The notes: generated from the letters alone by a model not told the origin. 64,000 nt of DNA from Candidatus Fukatsuia endosymbiont of Tuberolachnus salignus (GCF_964030845.1 NZ_OZ034983.1:248001-312000); one strand, 5' to 3'. Numbered from the stretch's first letter, positions 8,695 to 20,986 are shown. Numbers and translations are program-made.

Positions 8695-10026
8695 TTAATC
8701 TGTATATCTTATCCGTTGTTTAATCAAACCACCCGTATTGAATAACCAATACAGTAGTTTTGCCAGTAGTAGGCAGGTAAAAAAAATGATAGTGAAAAAC
8801 ACGACACGTGATATAAACGAGTCCAGTCCTTCACGTGCTAATACGATCATATTGAAAATTGCGCCAAAGCAGAAACTTTGTAGAATCGCCGCTTTATAAC
8901 GGTTCGTTTCAGTAAGACCTTGTTGGTATAACCAATCAAACCATTTAATAATCAGTCCTACCGCCACGGCACCAAGAGGAATAAAGAGTACTCCACCCAT
9001 GACAAGCAATGAGCCTAATAACGTTGGAGAAATAGCGAGACCCGAATGGTTATCCAATAAATCCTGGGTGAAATAATTCGCCGTGTTAAGGACGAAATGA
9101 GGGCGATCAGGCCACAGAAAACCAGGAATAAAGACGTAAAAATCACGAATGATCGGGGCTAATCCCTGAAAATCTATTTTGTCATAGTTTTGCAATAATA
9201 ACGCCAGATTCTCCCACGGTGAGAAGGTATCACGTGTTAAATAGAGAAAAGTGTAGAAGGCTTCCGTACCATTAACATCAAGGTTATAACGTTTTAATGC
9301 TAGCCAGAACATACTCACAACGCCGAATACCGCGGCCATAAATAACATTGATAAGGTTATCCAGCCACGGGCAATACCCATAAACAGAAACAATGCAAAA
9401 GCAATAATAATATTTGCACGCGTACCGCCAACGATAATGTAAGTCAGCATACCAAACGTCAGTGTGCTAGCCAGAAAAAATATCCAAGCACGCTTACTCT
9501 GTTTGAGAAAATACACCACTAGCATTGCTGGGATAAAAAAATAAAAAAAACGTTTTAAGGCGACGACAGAAACATCGCGGGAAAAAATTTGGCTATAAGA
9601 ATTGAGTTTGAATAATAGAAAACCATTTTGCAGGAAAAATACGCCAAGGGTCACGATTGCCACTAATGCCAACAATATCCAGGTTAGATTGGCTTCCACT
9701 CGATTTATGGTGAAAAGTGGTTGGTGCTGCTGAGTAAGTGGCTGACGCAAAAGTGTTTTATAAGTTATATAGTAAATGGCGTAAAAAGAAGTTGCCGTTA
9801 GTAGTGCATAGAGCAGGTACTCCGCCGGTGAGACAACAACATTAAATTGAAATACCAATAGGCAAGTCAGAGGGAAACCGAAATAAAAAGTCAGTAAATA
9901 CAGCATGGAAAAGAGCACATTAAAGTTAAAGCGTACGCGTCTGAATTCTTGATAGGTCAAGATGAAGATAAAGCTTACCGCGATCAAATAAACGCCTAAC
10001 AAACCGCTGAATTGTTCTAGGGTCAT
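8695..10026 (-). CDS. wzyE: ECA polymerase
   Basis: WzyE polymerises ECA trisaccharide repeats at the periplasmic face of the inner membrane, with WzzE setting chain length. The 443-residue protein is almost entirely hydrophobic, with about 11 membrane helices, a large periplasmic loop and the charged family segment [20 protein letters not shown]. The length matches the E. coli protein (about 450). It starts immediately after the wecF stop, so the two are coupled. Confidence 0.96.
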   Translation of the reverse strand: MTLEQFSGLLGVYLIAVSFIFILTYQEFRRVRFNFNVLFSMLYLLTFYFGFPLTCLLVFQFNVVVSPAEYLLYALLTATSFYAIYYITYKTLLRQPLTQQHQPLFTINRVEANLTWILLALVAIVTLGVFFLQNGFLLFKLNSYSQIFSRDVSVVALKRFFYFFIPAMLVVYFLKQSKRAWIFFLASTLTFGMLTYIIVGGTRANIIIAFALFLFMGIARGWITLSMLFMAAVFGVVSMFWLALKRYNLDVNGTEAFYTFLYLTRDTFSPWENLALLLQNYDKIDFQGLAPIIRDFYVFIPGFLWPDRPHFVLNTANYFTQDLLDNHSGLAISPTLLGSLLVMGGVLFIPLGAVAVGLIIKWFDWLYQQGLTETNRYKAAILQSFCFGAIFNMIVLAREGLDSFISRVVFFTIIFFTCLLLAKLLYWLFNTGGLIKQRIRYTD

Positions 10027-11172
10027 TTATCTTTTCCTGTCGTTATTAATACTTATGTTATTGGCGTTTATTGTCATCAGTGCTTGTCGCCAACCATCAA
10101 TATAGTTGGGATTGAAAAAAGTGATCGATTGTTTATCCAACTCAGCAAGCTGGTATTGTGCCTTACGCAGGAGCTGTTCATCGAGAGTATCACCGTAGAA
10201 GAAAAAGGGGATATATTGTTCAGCTAAATCCTGCCAGAATGGATTATGGCGGCTAAGGACACAAGGCACAGCTAATTGAGTTAATAAACAGAGGGTGCCG
10301 ATACCTTGTTGTCGTTGGAAAATAAAATAGCCCAGATCGCATTGACGCAAAATAGTTAAATAATCATCAAATGCCATCTGTTGTGTCAGTATACGTAGCC
10401 TTTCCGGCGCAAATAGAGTCAGCCCCTCTCTTCTGACTCGCTCTATATAAGTGTCATTATTCTGTGGATAACCCATCGGCAAGATCACCATAACATCAGA
10501 GCCAAATTGCTGATAAATGGCTTTAAGGGCTTCAATATGGCGGTTAGTCACATCACCGGAGTTACCGACGAGAATAGTCATGTGACAGGTTGACGGTTTT
10601 GCCAAATTATTTCTTTCCCCACCCCCTATCTTTTTGCTGTTAGTAGTGAGTGCAGGATCCATACGGGTTGGAAAATAGAGTAAGGACGTCGCTACCTGTG
10701 GATGACGTTGCTGAAAATAAAGTAAATCACCACGGGTCGCAAAAACATGCCCGACTTTGCCTTGTGCTATACGCCGTAGCAGATAAAACAGACGAAATTT
10801 CCAATGAGGGGTGACTTCATATAAATCAGCTCCCCACACATGCCAATATACTTGCGCTGATTTAATTTTCCCGCACAACAGTGCCAGCCATAACATGACA
10901 TTGAATTGTCCATGCCAGAAAAAGTGTTTGTTCCGATTCTTCTGAGCTTGTGTAATCACTGCTTTGGCGAGCGTTTTTTTATCGCAGTATGTTTCAATGG
11001 TCAGTTTGGTAAATGCATTAAAAGGTGCTACATCTTGTGTTACGACCATAAAATACTGCCCTTGCTGCTTTTGTTCAGCTAAGAGAGGCACTAGTACATC
11101 ATTAAAGAAACGCAATACCGTCAGATTATGATGTGGGATGTCCGATCCCAATACGTGAATAAGGGTCTTCAT
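10027..11172 (-). CDS. wecF: TDP-Fuc4NAc:lipid II Fuc4NAc transferase
   Basis: WecF (RffT) adds Fuc4NAc to ECA lipid II, completing lipid III. The 381-residue protein starts [16 protein letters not shown] and contains family segments such as [25 protein letters not shown] and [10 protein letters not shown]. It is slightly longer than E. coli WecF (359), partly from an insertion rich in Asn/Lys around residues 180-195. It is soluble or peripheral. It follows wzxE by 11 bases and abuts wzyE. Confidence 0.96.
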   Translation of the reverse strand: MKTLIHVLGSDIPHHNLTVLRFFNDVLVPLLAEQKQQGQYFMVVTQDVAPFNAFTKLTIETYCDKKTLAKAVITQAQKNRNKHFFWHGQFNVMLWLALLCGKIKSAQVYWHVWGADLYEVTPHWKFRLFYLLRRIAQGKVGHVFATRGDLLYFQQRHPQVATSLLYFPTRMDPALTTNSKKIGGGERNNLAKPSTCHMTILVGNSGDVTNRHIEALKAIYQQFGSDVMVILPMGYPQNNDTYIERVRREGLTLFAPERLRILTQQMAFDDYLTILRQCDLGYFIFQRQQGIGTLCLLTQLAVPCVLSRHNPFWQDLAEQYIPFFFYGDTLDEQLLRKAQYQLAELDKQSITFFNPNYIDGWRQALMTINANNISINNDRKR

Positions 11173-11183
11173 GCTTATCTATA

Positions 11184-12434
11184 TTATGTTCGTCGACAAT
11201 AAATGAAAAATGCACCGCTACACAGGGCAAAATAAACGATATACGTTGCCATATAGGCCTGTGCCGCGCCAAGAGCACCATGCAGAGGAATTAACCAATG
11301 CGTAAAACCTGTTAGCAGTAAGAATTGGCTTATTTCAGTTAATAAATAGAAACGTAATGATGCTTTTGCAATCACCAGATAACCAAAAACATAAGATCCC
11401 ACTTTCAATACATCTCCCACCAGCTGCCAGGCAAAGAGATCACGCATGGCGGCGAAATGGTTGGAGAACAATAACCAGATGGCAAAATCACGCAACAGCC
11501 AAACCAACAGACTGATAGTTGCTACCGTCGGTAGTACAAATTTCAATGAACGCAGGATCTCACGAGCGATATCGTCTTTATCTTGCAATCGTGACAAAGT
11601 AGGCAGCAAATATACGGTAAAGGATGCGGTGATAAATTGTAGATAAGCATCCGAGATACTACTTACCCCTTGCCAAATCCCCACAGCCTGCCAGCTGTAG
11701 TCGTTAGCCAGCAGATTGCGCATCATTACGTACGCTAGCGGTAGGGTTGCTGAAGTGATCAACGCCATGATGGTGAATTTACCTAGCTGGCTAACCCGTT
11801 TTTTATCCCAACCTAATTTCAAATAGTGGAATGGGATCGCTTTACGGCGACCCAATAACAAAAATGCCGGGATCATCACCAATGCAGGTACGAGAGCCAA
11901 GCCCAGTAGTGCTCCTGAGTAACCACCCAGCCGGAAAGCAAAATAATAGACTGCTACGCCTATCAGGCTACCGGTGATAACGGCTAAGGCGTTACCGGCA
12001 GCATCACGATAGCCTTTCAAAATTGCCAAAAATAAATTAGCGTAGGCGATACCCATTTGGATAAAAGCGAGTGCGCGCACCACATTTTGATAATCAGCGG
12101 ATCCAAATAACGCGATACTGATCGGTTTGGCCGCTAACAGAAAAATCAGCGCTAGTAGAGTAGAAAATCCGAATACCAGAGTTGATGACGTTCCTAGCAG
12201 CGTCCGTAACTTTTCAGGTTGTCGAGAATATTCAGCAACATATTTGGTAACACCGTTAAAAATACCGGCACCAGACAACACAGCTAATACTGTGATTAAT
12301 TGGCGAAAATTCCCTGCCTGACCCACGCCACTAGGGCCAAAAGTGACCGCGAGCAACTTAATCACGACCAGCCCGACACCAATTTTTATTAGCGTAGAAC
12401 CCGTCGTCCAGATCGATGCTTTTGCCAGCGACAT
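11184..12434 (-). CDS. wzxE: ECA lipid III flippase
   Basis: WzxE moves undecaprenyl-PP-linked ECA trisaccharide across the inner membrane. The 416-residue protein has about 12 membrane helices and the MATE/Wzx-type start SLAKASIWTTGSTLIKIGVG. Length equals the E. coli protein. It begins one base after the wecE stop region and precedes wecF, the standard enterobacterial order. Confidence 0.97.
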   Translation of the reverse strand: MSLAKASIWTTGSTLIKIGVGLVVIKLLAVTFGPSGVGQAGNFRQLITVLAVLSGAGIFNGVTKYVAEYSRQPEKLRTLLGTSSTLVFGFSTLLALIFLLAAKPISIALFGSADYQNVVRALAFIQMGIAYANLFLAILKGYRDAAGNALAVITGSLIGVAVYYFAFRLGGYSGALLGLALVPALVMIPAFLLLGRRKAIPFHYLKLGWDKKRVSQLGKFTIMALITSATLPLAYVMMRNLLANDYSWQAVGIWQGVSSISDAYLQFITASFTVYLLPTLSRLQDKDDIAREILRSLKFVLPTVATISLLVWLLRDFAIWLLFSNHFAAMRDLFAWQLVGDVLKVGSYVFGYLVIAKASLRFYLLTEISQFLLLTGFTHWLIPLHGALGAAQAYMATYIVYFALCSGAFFIYCRRT

Positions 12435-12435
12435 A

Positions 12436-13566
12436 TCAGGAAAAAAAACTTAGCGTGGCATTGATGACCTTTTGCTGATCGGCATCAGTCAGGTTGTAAA
12501 ACAGGGGTAGACGCACTAGACGTTCACTTTGTGATCGAGTAAAGCGATCTTCACCCGAAAAACGCCCAAACTTTTCACCCATAGAGCAAGTATGCAATGG
12601 AATATAGTGGAATACTGTCAAAATATCCGAATTTTTCATATGGTTAATGAAGGCGTCACGATCATCTATATCACGCAATTTAATATAAAACATGTGGGCA
12701 TTATGTATGAGATCAGCAGGGATCGTGGGCAGTTCAATTCGTTTACTGTCCGCCAGTGGCGTTAAACTTTGATAATAGCAGTTCCACAATACTAGACGGC
12801 GCTGGTTAATTTGTTCTGCATGTTCTAGCTGACCCCACAGATAGGCGGCCTGTATATCTGACATCAGGTAACTGGAACCAATATCACGCCAAGTGTATTT
12901 ATCCACCTGACCACGGAAGAATTGGCTACGATTAGTGCCTTTTTCGCGGATAATTTCAGCGCGTTCGATCAATGTAGCATCGTTCAGCAAGATCGCGCCC
13001 CCTTCACCCCCCGCGCTGTAATTTTTGGTTTCATGAAAGCTAAAACAGCCAATATCGCCGATACTTCCTAACGCTTTGCCCTTGTATGTCGACATGACGC
13101 CTTGAGCGGCATCTTCGACGACAAATAAGCGATATTTTTTTGCCAGCGCCATAATGGCATCCATTTCGCAAGCCACCCCTGCGTAATGCACAGGAACAAT
13201 AACGCGAGTTTTATCCGTGATTGCCGCCTCAATTTTGCTTTCATCAATGTTCATGGTATCTGGTCGGATATCAACAAACCGTATTTCTGCACCACGTAGT
13301 ACAAATGCATTAGCGGTAGAGACAAAAGTAAAGCTCGGCATGATCACTTCGTCACCGGGCCTAATATTGAGTAACAACGCCGCCATTTCTAGCGACGCAG
13401 TACAAGAGGGGGTGAGCAACACTTTCGGGCAATCAAAGTGCTGTTCCATCCATTTTTGGCAGCGCTGAGTAAATCCACCATCACCGCTGAGTTTGCCGCT
13501 AGTGATCGCTTCCTGCATATAAGCCAATTCGCCGCCGACGACAGGGGGTGAGTTAAATGGAATCAT
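12436..13566 (-). CDS. wecE: dTDP-4-keto-6-deoxyglucose aminotransferase
   Basis: WecE (RffA) is a PLP enzyme that makes dTDP-4-amino-4,6-dideoxygalactose for Fuc4NAc. The 376-residue protein is a DegT/DnrJ/EryC1 aminotransferase with the catalytic Lys in SFHETKNYSAGGEGG. Start chosen at 13566 ([12 protein letters not shown]), which matches E. coli WecE and overlaps the wecD stop as ATGA; the longer frame to 13587 adds seven unlikely residues. Confidence 0.97.
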   Translation of the reverse strand: MIPFNSPPVVGGELAYMQEAITSGKLSGDGGFTQRCQKWMEQHFDCPKVLLTPSCTASLEMAALLLNIRPGDEVIMPSFTFVSTANAFVLRGAEIRFVDIRPDTMNIDESKIEAAITDKTRVIVPVHYAGVACEMDAIMALAKKYRLFVVEDAAQGVMSTYKGKALGSIGDIGCFSFHETKNYSAGGEGGAILLNDATLIERAEIIREKGTNRSQFFRGQVDKYTWRDIGSSYLMSDIQAAYLWGQLEHAEQINQRRLVLWNCYYQSLTPLADSKRIELPTIPADLIHNAHMFYIKLRDIDDRDAFINHMKNSDILTVFHYIPLHTCSMGEKFGRFSGEDRFTRSQSERLVRLPLFYNLTDADQQKVINATLSFFS

Positions 13567-14267
13567 TTTTGTCCTTTGTATAACCAATACGCGGTATTTT
13601 CAATTAAGGCACCACTGCGGATATAAAGACGCAAAGCGGCAATATTATTTATTTGTGTGGCAACATGTAACCGACGTAAGCTCCGCTGCTGGCACCATTT
13701 TTTTGCTGCTAACATCAGTTGCATGCCGATACCTTTACCTGCCATTTTAGGAAATAGCGCTAATAAACCGATACGGGCAGCACCATTTTTTAAATCACGT
13801 AAGGTAACAAAACCTGCTGGCTGACCTTGAGCATCGTCGAGTAATAAACATTGATCATCAAAGGTGCCCTGTACCGCTTTCTCAACCCAAAGAGCGTATA
13901 GACGCCCGCTGTCTTGTGGATGATACCAGGGTGCACGAAAACGACTCGCTGCAAAGGCTTCTGCCGCCACTTGGCGTAACCGCGGAATATCATCGACTGT
14001 TGCCAAGCGACTTGTTGTTAGCTGATTTTCCATATTGATCGTCAGCACCAAATCAACTTCTCCTGTGACCCATTGAAAGCCGAGTGAATACAAAGCGTCC
14101 GACAAATCGACACGATCGGTGGGAATTTTGGCTTGAATTAAGCGATATCCACTCATTTTAGATGAATTGACTAATGGTGCTCTGGGCGAAAAATTTAGCT
14201 TCGCACTCTTGATCTGGAAAAATTCACTTTCCCAGAGAAGGGGTTCAATATTGGCGTGGACGCACAT
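13563..14267 (-). CDS. wecD: dTDP-fucosamine acetyltransferase
   Basis: WecD (RffC) acetylates dTDP-4-amino-4,6-dideoxygalactose with acetyl-CoA to give dTDP-Fuc4NAc. The 234-residue protein has a GNAT fold in its second half; the acetyl-CoA loop is [11 protein letters not shown] (around residue 180) and the last strand is [14 protein letters not shown]. It overlaps rffH by 23 bases and wecE by 4 bases, indicating tight coupling. Confidence 0.95.
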   Translation of the reverse strand: MCVHANIEPLLWESEFFQIKSAKLNFSPRAPLVNSSKMSGYRLIQAKIPTDRVDLSDALYSLGFQWVTGEVDLVLTINMENQLTTSRLATVDDIPRLRQVAAEAFAASRFRAPWYHPQDSGRLYALWVEKAVQGTFDDQCLLLDDAQGQPAGFVTLRDLKNGAARIGLLALFPKMAGKGIGMQLMLAAKKWCQQRSLRRLHVATQINNIAALRLYIRSGALIENTAYWLYKGQK

Positions 14268-15141
14268 TTAACAGATCCAACAGATATTTACCGTAACTGG
14301 TTTTTGCCAAGGATGTTGCTGTGTGTTTTATGGCTTCGTCATCCAACCATTTATTGTGCCAAGCAATCTCTTCTAGACAGGCAATTTTAAAACCTTGACG
14401 TTTTTCAATCGTTTGTACAAATGTGCTTGCCTCGATCAAACTGTCATGGGTACCGGTATCCAGCCACGCGAAACCACGGCCTAACAATTCAACAGCTAAT
14501 GCGTTACGTTCTAGGTACATGCGATTGATACAGGTGATCTCTAGTTCGCCACGATCTGAAGGTTTTAGCTGCTTAGCAAAATCAACCACCCGATGATCAT
14601 AAAAATACAGTCCGGTTACTGCCCAATTCGATTTTGGCTTGTTGGGTTTTTCTTCAATGGATAAGGCTCGGAAACAATTATCAGTCTGCTTATCTTCAAA
14701 TTCCACCACACCAAAGCGCTCTGGGTCCATCACCTGATAACCGAATACGGTCGCTCCCTTCTGATTAGCAACCGCTATCTCTAGTTTTGTTTTAAAACCT
14801 TGACCGAAAAAAATATTATCACCCAAGACCAGACAACAGTTTTCATTGTTGATAAATTCTTCGCCAATCAAAAAGGCTTGTGCTAATCCATCCGGGCGAG
14901 GCTGGATTGCATAACTCAGATGAATGCCAAATGCAGCCCCGTCGCCTAACAAACGCTTAAAAGAAGGGAGATCTTCTGCTGTCGAAATAAGCAAAATATC
15001 GCGTATCCCCGCCAACATCAACACTGATAATGGGTAATAAATCATCGGCTTATCATAGACTGGTAGCAGTTGTTTAGAGACACCGCGGGTAATGGGATGT
15101 AACCGCATCCCCGAGCCACCTGCCAGAATAATGCCTTTCAT
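14245..15141 (-). CDS. rffH: Glucose-1-phosphate thymidylyltransferase
   Basis: RffH makes dTDP-glucose from glucose-1-phosphate and dTTP, the first step to dTDP-Fuc4NAc. The 298-residue protein carries the nucleotidyltransferase motif [11 protein letters not shown] followed by [11 protein letters not shown], and GDNIFFG. The start at 15141 (MKGIILAGG) matches the family; a frame to 15219 only overlaps rffG. Confidence 0.97.
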   Translation of the reverse strand: MKGIILAGGSGMRLHPITRGVSKQLLPVYDKPMIYYPLSVLMLAGIRDILLISTAEDLPSFKRLLGDGAAFGIHLSYAIQPRPDGLAQAFLIGEEFINNENCCLVLGDNIFFGQGFKTKLEIAVANQKGATVFGYQVMDPERFGVVEFEDKQTDNCFRALSIEEKPNKPKSNWAVTGLYFYDHRVVDFAKQLKPSDRGELEITCINRMYLERNALAVELLGRGFAWLDTGTHDSLIEASTFVQTIEKRQGFKIACLEEIAWHNKWLDDEAIKHTATSLAKTSYGKYLLDLLNVRPRQY

Positions 15142-15149
15142 ATACACTC

Positions 15150-16211
15150 CTAAATCAAACCACTCGAAGAGGAATTGTCCTGAAGAGGACGCCACCAAGA
15201 TTCGTTTTTTAAATACCAATTGACGGTTTTACGCAGACCACTGTCGAATGTTTCCTGTGGACGCCAGCCCAGCTCACGTTCAATTTTTCCCGCATCAATG
15301 GCATAACGCTTATCATGACCCGGGCGATCGGTAACATGGGTTATCAAATCACGATATTGTTTAACGCCTACCGGTTTCTGTGGCGTGAGTTCTTCTAACA
15401 GCGTACAGATAGTTTCAACCACTTCCCTATTTTTACGCTCGTTATGCCCACCAATATTGTAGGTTTCGCCAACAACACCTCGTATCGCTACTTGATATAG
15501 TGCACGCGCATGATCTTCAACAAATAACCAGTCGCGTATTTGATCACCCTGACCATACACCGGCAGCGGTTTGCCGGCCAAGGCATTGAGGATCATCAGT
15601 GGGATCAATTTCTCTGGAAAATGGTAGGGACCATAATTATTAGAACAGTTAGTGATCAGAGTGGGCAAACCGTAGGTTCTTAACCATGCGCGTACTAAAT
15701 GATCACTGGCAGCTTTTGAAGCAGAATAAGGGCTACTCGGTGCATAAGGGGTGCTTTCAGTAAATAAATCGTTTGTGCCTTGCAAATCACCATAAACTTC
15801 ATCTGTTGAGATATGATGAAAACGAAAGGTTGATTTTATATCAACGGAGACTCCACTAAAGTAATGGCGCGCGGCTTCTAACAAGGTATAAGTTCCTACC
15901 ACGTTAGTTTCAATAAATGCGGCTGGCCGATTAATCGAACGATCAACATGGCTTTCCGCTGCCAGGTGCATCACCACATTGGGCTGATAATGCGTAAATA
16001 TCTGATCCAGTTTATTCCGGTCACAAATATCCACTTGTTGAAAAGCATAACGATCACTGTTTTTTACTTTATCGAGAGACGCAAGATTACCTGCGTAAGT
16101 GATTTTATCTACCACGACCACCGTATCTGTCGTGTCATTAATAATATGTCTCACTACAGCCGAGCCGATAAAACCTGCCCCACCGGTGACTAAAATACAT
16201 CTCACCGCCAT
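15150..16211 (-). CDS. rffG: dTDP-glucose 4,6-dehydratase
   Basis: RffG converts dTDP-glucose to dTDP-4-keto-6-deoxyglucose using bound NAD. The 353-residue short-chain dehydrogenase has the Rossmann motif GGAGFIGS at the N-terminus, STDEVYGDL, and the catalytic Tyr-x3-Lys in [10 protein letters not shown]. Its start overlaps the wecC stop by 10 bases. It lies directly upstream of rffH, which supplies its substrate. Confidence 0.97.
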   Translation of the reverse strand: MAVRCILVTGGAGFIGSAVVRHIINDTTDTVVVVDKITYAGNLASLDKVKNSDRYAFQQVDICDRNKLDQIFTHYQPNVVMHLAAESHVDRSINRPAAFIETNVVGTYTLLEAARHYFSGVSVDIKSTFRFHHISTDEVYGDLQGTNDLFTESTPYAPSSPYSASKAASDHLVRAWLRTYGLPTLITNCSNNYGPYHFPEKLIPLMILNALAGKPLPVYGQGDQIRDWLFVEDHARALYQVAIRGVVGETYNIGGHNERKNREVVETICTLLEELTPQKPVGVKQYRDLITHVTDRPGHDKRYAIDAGKIERELGWRPQETFDSGLRKTVNWYLKNESWWRPLQDNSSSSGLI

Positions 16212-17509
16212 ACCCCTTTGCTATCAATAATCCAGGACTGTTTGATATCTTCCGCCTTGATTGCTTTAAACTCGTGGTGATCGACTAACATCAACAAAAT
16301 ATCGGCGATTTGTAATGCGCTATCTGTATCTGTAAGCTTCATCTGACTTGTTTGTGATGGTGGTAATTGCTCTATATTAGGTTCGACTGCCCAGGTTTCC
16401 CCTGCATGCCATTCGGCAACCAGACTCGCGATTGCCAGCGCTGGACTTTCACGCAAATCGTCAATATCGGGTTTGAATGCCAAGCCAAAGCAGGCGATTT
16501 TCACTTCAGCGGCACGTTTATTGGTGGTTTTGATACAATCAGCGACAGCAGCCTTGACTCGATCAATTATCCACTGCGGTTTAGCGTCGTTCACTAAACG
16601 CGCGGTGTGAATTAAATGCGCTAGCTGCGGATTTTGCGCTACGATAAACCAGGGGTCAACAGCAATACAGTGCCCCCCCACACCCGGCCCCGGCTGTAAA
16701 ATATTTACCCGTGGATGACGATTCGCCAGATTGATCAATTCCCATACGTCGATAGCTTGTTCATAACAAATCAATGATAATTCATTAGCAAAGGCGATAT
16801 TAACATCGCGAAAACTATTCTCGGTGAGTTTGCACATCTCAGCAGTACGGCATTGTGTCACTACACATTCACCTTGTAGAAAGATTTGATATAACTCGCA
16901 GGCACGCGCAGAACAGGTGGCGCTCATACCTCCAATCACACGATCATTTTGAATCAGCTCGACCATCACTCGTCCCGGTAAAACACGTTCGGGACAATAA
17001 GCAATATTAATATCTGCTTTTTCATCCATTTGCTGAGGAAAACTGAGATCAGGGCGTGCTTGTGCAAGCCATTGAGCCATTTTCTCGGTAGCACCCACTG
17101 GTGAAGTGGATTCTAAAATAACCAGATTACCTTTCTGCAATACCGGTGCAATGGATTTTGCGGCGGATTCAACAAAAGACATGTCTGGTTGGTGATCATC
17201 TTGCAACGGTGTTGGTACAGTGATCAAAAATGCATCAGAAGCTAAAGGCTGATTTACCGCTTGTAGAAAATCCTTGGCAACCGCGTTTTTCACTGCATTA
17301 CCTAAATCCGGCTCTACAATATGAATTTCTCCACGATTAATGGTAGCAACAGTATCTGCATTAACGTCAACACCGATCACCTTCACTTTGTGAGAAGCAA
17401 AAATAGCCGCAGTGGGTAAGCCGATATATCCTAAGCCGATCACCGAAATTGTTGCAAAATTCGTCGTTGCAGCCTCTTCTTTTGCAAAATGTATTGTTGT
17501 AGAACTCAT
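16202..17509 (-). CDS. wecC: UDP-N-acetyl-D-mannosamine dehydrogenase
   Basis: WecC oxidises UDP-ManNAc twice to UDP-ManNAcA with NAD. The 435-residue protein has the nucleotide-binding motif [12 protein letters not shown], the catalytic Cys in [11 protein letters not shown] and the C-terminal UDP-binding domain. The start at 17509 gives an ATGA overlap with the wecB stop. It carries about 15 residues before the Rossmann motif, somewhat more than in E. coli. Confidence 0.97.
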   Translation of the reverse strand: MSSTTIHFAKEEAATTNFATISVIGLGYIGLPTAAIFASHKVKVIGVDVNADTVATINRGEIHIVEPDLGNAVKNAVAKDFLQAVNQPLASDAFLITVPTPLQDDHQPDMSFVESAAKSIAPVLQKGNLVILESTSPVGATEKMAQWLAQARPDLSFPQQMDEKADINIAYCPERVLPGRVMVELIQNDRVIGGMSATCSARACELYQIFLQGECVVTQCRTAEMCKLTENSFRDVNIAFANELSLICYEQAIDVWELINLANRHPRVNILQPGPGVGGHCIAVDPWFIVAQNPQLAHLIHTARLVNDAKPQWIIDRVKAAVADCIKTTNKRAAEVKIACFGLAFKPDIDDLRESPALAIASLVAEWHAGETWAVEPNIEQLPPSQTSQMKLTDTDSALQIADILLMLVDHHEFKAIKAEDIKQSWIIDSKGVWR

Positions 17510-18624
17510 AATATGACCCACTGATCTTTTAACGTAGCAAGGATGTATTGGCAGGCTTTTCCGTCACCGTAAGGATTATGTGCCTGGCTCATTTTATTAT
17601 ATTCATTTTTATCAGTCAGCAGACGGCTCACACCCTCAACGATCTTATCGATGCGGGTACCGACCAATCTGACAGTACCATAGTCCACCGCTTCTGGACG
17701 TTCAGTCGTATCTCGCATGACCAATACAGGTTTACCTAATGAAGGTGCTTCTTCCTGGATCCCCCCCGAATCAGTTAAAATGAGGTAGGATCTGTTCATC
17801 AGGTAAACAAAGGGTAGGTAATCTTGTGGTTCTATCAAAAAAATGTTTTCAATGCCGTTTAAAATACGCTTGGCGGGTTCACTGACGTTCGGATTTAAAT
17901 GAACAGGGTACACCAGTTGTACTTTGGGATGTGACCTGGAAATCATCGCCAACGCACTGCATACCCGTTCAAAACCCCCACCAAAATTTTCCCGCCGATG
18001 TCCTGTAACCAGAATCATCTTTTTTTCGTCATCGAGGAAGGCATATTGTTTGAGTAATTCATCGTTTTCCGTGGCACGATCACGTGCCCAAAACAGAGCA
18101 TCAATCACCGTATTACCAGTAACAAAAATACGGTTTTCAGGCAGGGATTCCCGTAGTAGGTTTTGCCGTGCATTGGCTGTCGGTGCAAAATGGTACATCG
18201 CCAGTCGTCCAGTCAATTGACGGTTAGCCTCTTCTGGCCAAGGAGAATAAACATTTCCGGTGCGCAAACCGGCCTCAACATGTCCAACAGGAATACGCTG
18301 ATAGAATGCAGCCAAACTGGTAGCAAAGGTCGTGGTGGTGTCACCATGAACCAGGATAACATCAGGTTTAAATTCCTCCAGAATCGGTTTTAAACCCGCC
18401 AGAATAAGACAAGTAATTTCTGTCAATCCCTGACTTGGCTTCATAATGTTGAGATCATAGTCTGGTTGGATCTCAAAGAGTGTGAGCACTTGATCTAACA
18501 TCTCTCGATGCTGTGCAGTGACACACACCCTTACATTGAAGAATGTATCTGCAGTCAAAGCGCGAACCAGGGGTGCCATCTTGATGGCCTCAGGTCTGGT
18601 ACCAAAAACAGTCAACACTTTCAC
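17506..18624 (-). CDS. wecB: UDP-N-acetylglucosamine 2-epimerase
   Basis: WecB interconverts UDP-GlcNAc and UDP-ManNAc, feeding WecC. The 372-residue protein shows [19 protein letters not shown] at the start, [25 protein letters not shown] and [18 protein letters not shown], as in the non-hydrolysing epimerase family. The start codon is GTG at 18624. Length agrees with E. coli (376). Confidence 0.97.
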   Translation of the reverse strand: MKVLTVFGTRPEAIKMAPLVRALTADTFFNVRVCVTAQHREMLDQVLTLFEIQPDYDLNIMKPSQGLTEITCLILAGLKPILEEFKPDVILVHGDTTTTFATSLAAFYQRIPVGHVEAGLRTGNVYSPWPEEANRQLTGRLAMYHFAPTANARQNLLRESLPENRIFVTGNTVIDALFWARDRATENDELLKQYAFLDDEKKMILVTGHRRENFGGGFERVCSALAMISRSHPKVQLVYPVHLNPNVSEPAKRILNGIENIFLIEPQDYLPFVYLMNRSYLILTDSGGIQEEAPSLGKPVLVMRDTTERPEAVDYGTVRLVGTRIDKIVEGVSRLLTDKNEYNKMSQAHNPYGDGKACQYILATLKDQWVIL

Positions 18625-18641
18625 GCGTGAATCTCTTAAGG

Positions 18642-19772
18642 TCAGTAAACGACAGACGAAGCCTGTAACATACTAATACGACGTGACAAAACGATACCTG
18701 CGCCGATTAATCCGCCAATGGCACCCCACATTATCATCAGAAAAGCACGCCTTGGGCTGCTACGGGTAACAGGTTCTTCCGGTGTTTGTAGATAACGGTA
18801 GGTCTGGAATTTTGCATCTAGAGTCGGTTTTACATTTAATGTTGCTAGAAGCGCCCGGTTTTGGTCGTAATCAGGACCAAAATTTTCACCGGATGCTTCT
18901 AGCATCTCCAAACGCGCTTGTAGTATTGGCCTACCGAGTAGAAACAATTCGGAGTTAGGCAGTTGTTCGGTTGAAACGTCCGTCTGATTACGGTTTATCT
19001 TTTGCTGACTGGCGATTTTCAAAGCTTGCTGTACTCTATTTAGCTCACGTGTATAAACAGCATGTGTGACCGCCTCTTGTTGTTTAATTTGCGCTTTGAT
19101 TGCTTGCGTTCGAGCCGCCCAAGCTCCCTGGATCTCATCATTCAAGTGGCTGGTTGCTCGCTTGTTGGCAAAATTGACATATTGACGTAATAAAGTATTC
19201 GCTTCTGCTGCAGTTTCGGCGATCAGTTTCACACTGTCGTTGAGCATTTTTTTATTATCACGTACTGAGACCGAAATATCGTTGACTAATTCGTCAAGTA
19301 ATCGTGCGTCAGTTTGAGTATCATCTTGTTGACGTTGCTTGTAGTAATCACTTTGGCGCCAGAAATCGCGGCGCGTATCATAGGCCGCTAATTGGGTAGT
19401 AAATTCATTATATGCTTCATCAGGAATACTCGGCCGCTCATTACTGGGGGTAGAGCCAGAGATATGCATATCCAAATTGCGTAAAAGTTGCTGCTGTGAA
19501 TAATATCCAGCCAAACTATTGACAGTGGGCTTATCTGTGATCGCCACTGCGATCCACCGCGGCTTCATTAAATAGGAAACTGCCAAAGCAATAAGGGCAA
19601 ACAAAATGACCATCCCCATAATCCATAGTTTGCCACACCATAGACTACGGCAAAGACCATGAATATCCAATTCGTTATCAACGAGTAACCCATTGTTTGT
19701 CACATTTTTTTCTACGGACATTGTTTTTGTGGACGCCGCTTTTGTAGATGTAGACATAGCTTCTACCTTCAT
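18642..19772 (-). CDS. wzzE: ECA chain-length regulator
   Basis: WzzE is a polysaccharide co-polymerase of the inner membrane that sets ECA chain length with WzyE. The 376-residue protein has an N-terminal membrane helix (about residues 50-70), a long periplasmic coiled-coil domain and a C-terminal helix preceded by the Pro-rich segment [12 protein letters not shown]. The ATG at 19772 is chosen over an adjacent GTG at 19775 because AGGGG is 7 bases upstream. The N-terminal 30 residues are Ser/Thr-rich and longer than in E. coli. Confidence 0.95.
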   Translation of the reverse strand: MKVEAMSTSTKAASTKTMSVEKNVTNNGLLVDNELDIHGLCRSLWCGKLWIMGMVILFALIALAVSYLMKPRWIAVAITDKPTVNSLAGYYSQQQLLRNLDMHISGSTPSNERPSIPDEAYNEFTTQLAAYDTRRDFWRQSDYYKQRQQDDTQTDARLLDELVNDISVSVRDNKKMLNDSVKLIAETAAEANTLLRQYVNFANKRATSHLNDEIQGAWAARTQAIKAQIKQQEAVTHAVYTRELNRVQQALKIASQQKINRNQTDVSTEQLPNSELFLLGRPILQARLEMLEASGENFGPDYDQNRALLATLNVKPTLDAKFQTYRYLQTPEEPVTRSSPRRAFLMIMWGAIGGLIGAGIVLSRRISMLQASSVVY

Positions 19773-19786
19773 CACTAAACCCCTGG

Positions 19787-20863
19787 TTAAGATATATGTT
19801 TAGTCGCTCCCCGTATCCGACGTTTTACGCGTTTGATGAAACGTGCCACGCGCCAAGCTCGTTTAATACAGTAGCCATATATAAAAAATACCAGAAAAAA
19901 TAATAACAACATTATCCATTCTGGCACAAAAGTCAGATATTCACCCATCATACCTACGGCAGCAAGCAATACAGCAGCCAACGTAATTAACACAAAAGCT
20001 TGTCTCGACGTGAAACCCGCCCGCATGATCAGATGGTGGATGTGTTGACGATCAGGTAAAAACGGGTTCATGCCTTTGCGTAAACGACGGTACATAATGG
20101 CGATCATATCCATCAGAGGAATAGCAATAATCCATAATGCGGTGACCGGTTTGATCGGATGTGAAACACCCTGTGTAGTTTGTAACAATAGCCACATTGC
20201 GGTAAAACCGATCAGTGTGCTGCCTGCATCACCCATAAAAACTTTATAGCGATGTCCTAATAAACCGAGGTTTAACAAAATATAGGGCATAATGGCGGCA
20301 ATCATCGCAAAACACCATAAAGCGACTTCAAAGTGGTTTTTTTGATATAACAATATGCCGAGTGCGCCAAAGGAAACACAGGATAGTCCACCTAATAGGC
20401 CATCTATCCCATCAACCATATTGAAAGCATTGATTGATGCCCAAACGGAAAGTAGTGTGATCACGTAAGCAAAGGGGCCTAATCCTAATTCCCAGGAACC
20501 GAACACATGACCAAAACTGCATAGATACAGCTCGGCGTAAACCATCATCACAATGCCCACCAATGCTTGTACTAAGGCGCGGATCTTGATACTGATATCA
20601 AACCTGTCATCCAGTGCACCTATTAGCACCAACACGCCCGCACAGGCTAAATAGAGCCTGAAATGAGGAATATTCTGGCTACTGTTTAGAAAAGCAAAAC
20701 AAATACTCGCATAAACCGAGATACCACCAACCAAAGGGATCAGACCCTGATGACATTTACGATGATTAGGTTTATCGACCAAACCAACCTTTTTTGCCAC
20801 TATGCGTGCGAAAAACAAAAAGGCTAGAGAAAACAGGAAGATGATTAGAATTTCTATACTCAT
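19787..20863 (-). CDS. wecA: UDP-GlcNAc:undecaprenyl-phosphate GlcNAc-1-P transferase
   Basis: WecA (Rfe) makes GlcNAc-PP-undecaprenol, lipid I of ECA and the first step for many O-antigens. The 358-residue protein has about 11 membrane helices, the Asp pair in GALDDRFDI, NMVDGIDGL, FMGDAGS and the cytoplasmic His motif RQHIHH. It is the first gene of the ECA operon here, following rho across a 500-base repeat-filled gap. Confidence 0.97.
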   Translation of the reverse strand: MSIEILIIFLFSLAFLFFARIVAKKVGLVDKPNHRKCHQGLIPLVGGISVYASICFAFLNSSQNIPHFRLYLACAGVLVLIGALDDRFDISIKIRALVQALVGIVMMVYAELYLCSFGHVFGSWELGLGPFAYVITLLSVWASINAFNMVDGIDGLLGGLSCVSFGALGILLYQKNHFEVALWCFAMIAAIMPYILLNLGLLGHRYKVFMGDAGSTLIGFTAMWLLLQTTQGVSHPIKPVTALWIIAIPLMDMIAIMYRRLRKGMNPFLPDRQHIHHLIMRAGFTSRQAFVLITLAAVLLAAVGMMGEYLTFVPEWIMLLLFFLVFFIYGYCIKRAWRVARFIKRVKRRIRGATKHIS

Positions 20864-20986
20864 TGTGAGTAAAAATCTCGTTTAACAGCGCTTGGAAAAA
20901 ATGAACCTCACTCGCTACGGTGTCGAAAGAGCCTTGGCAGACCTCTTGAGAAACCTACTGTGTTGCGCGGGTCTAGCTTCATACAT

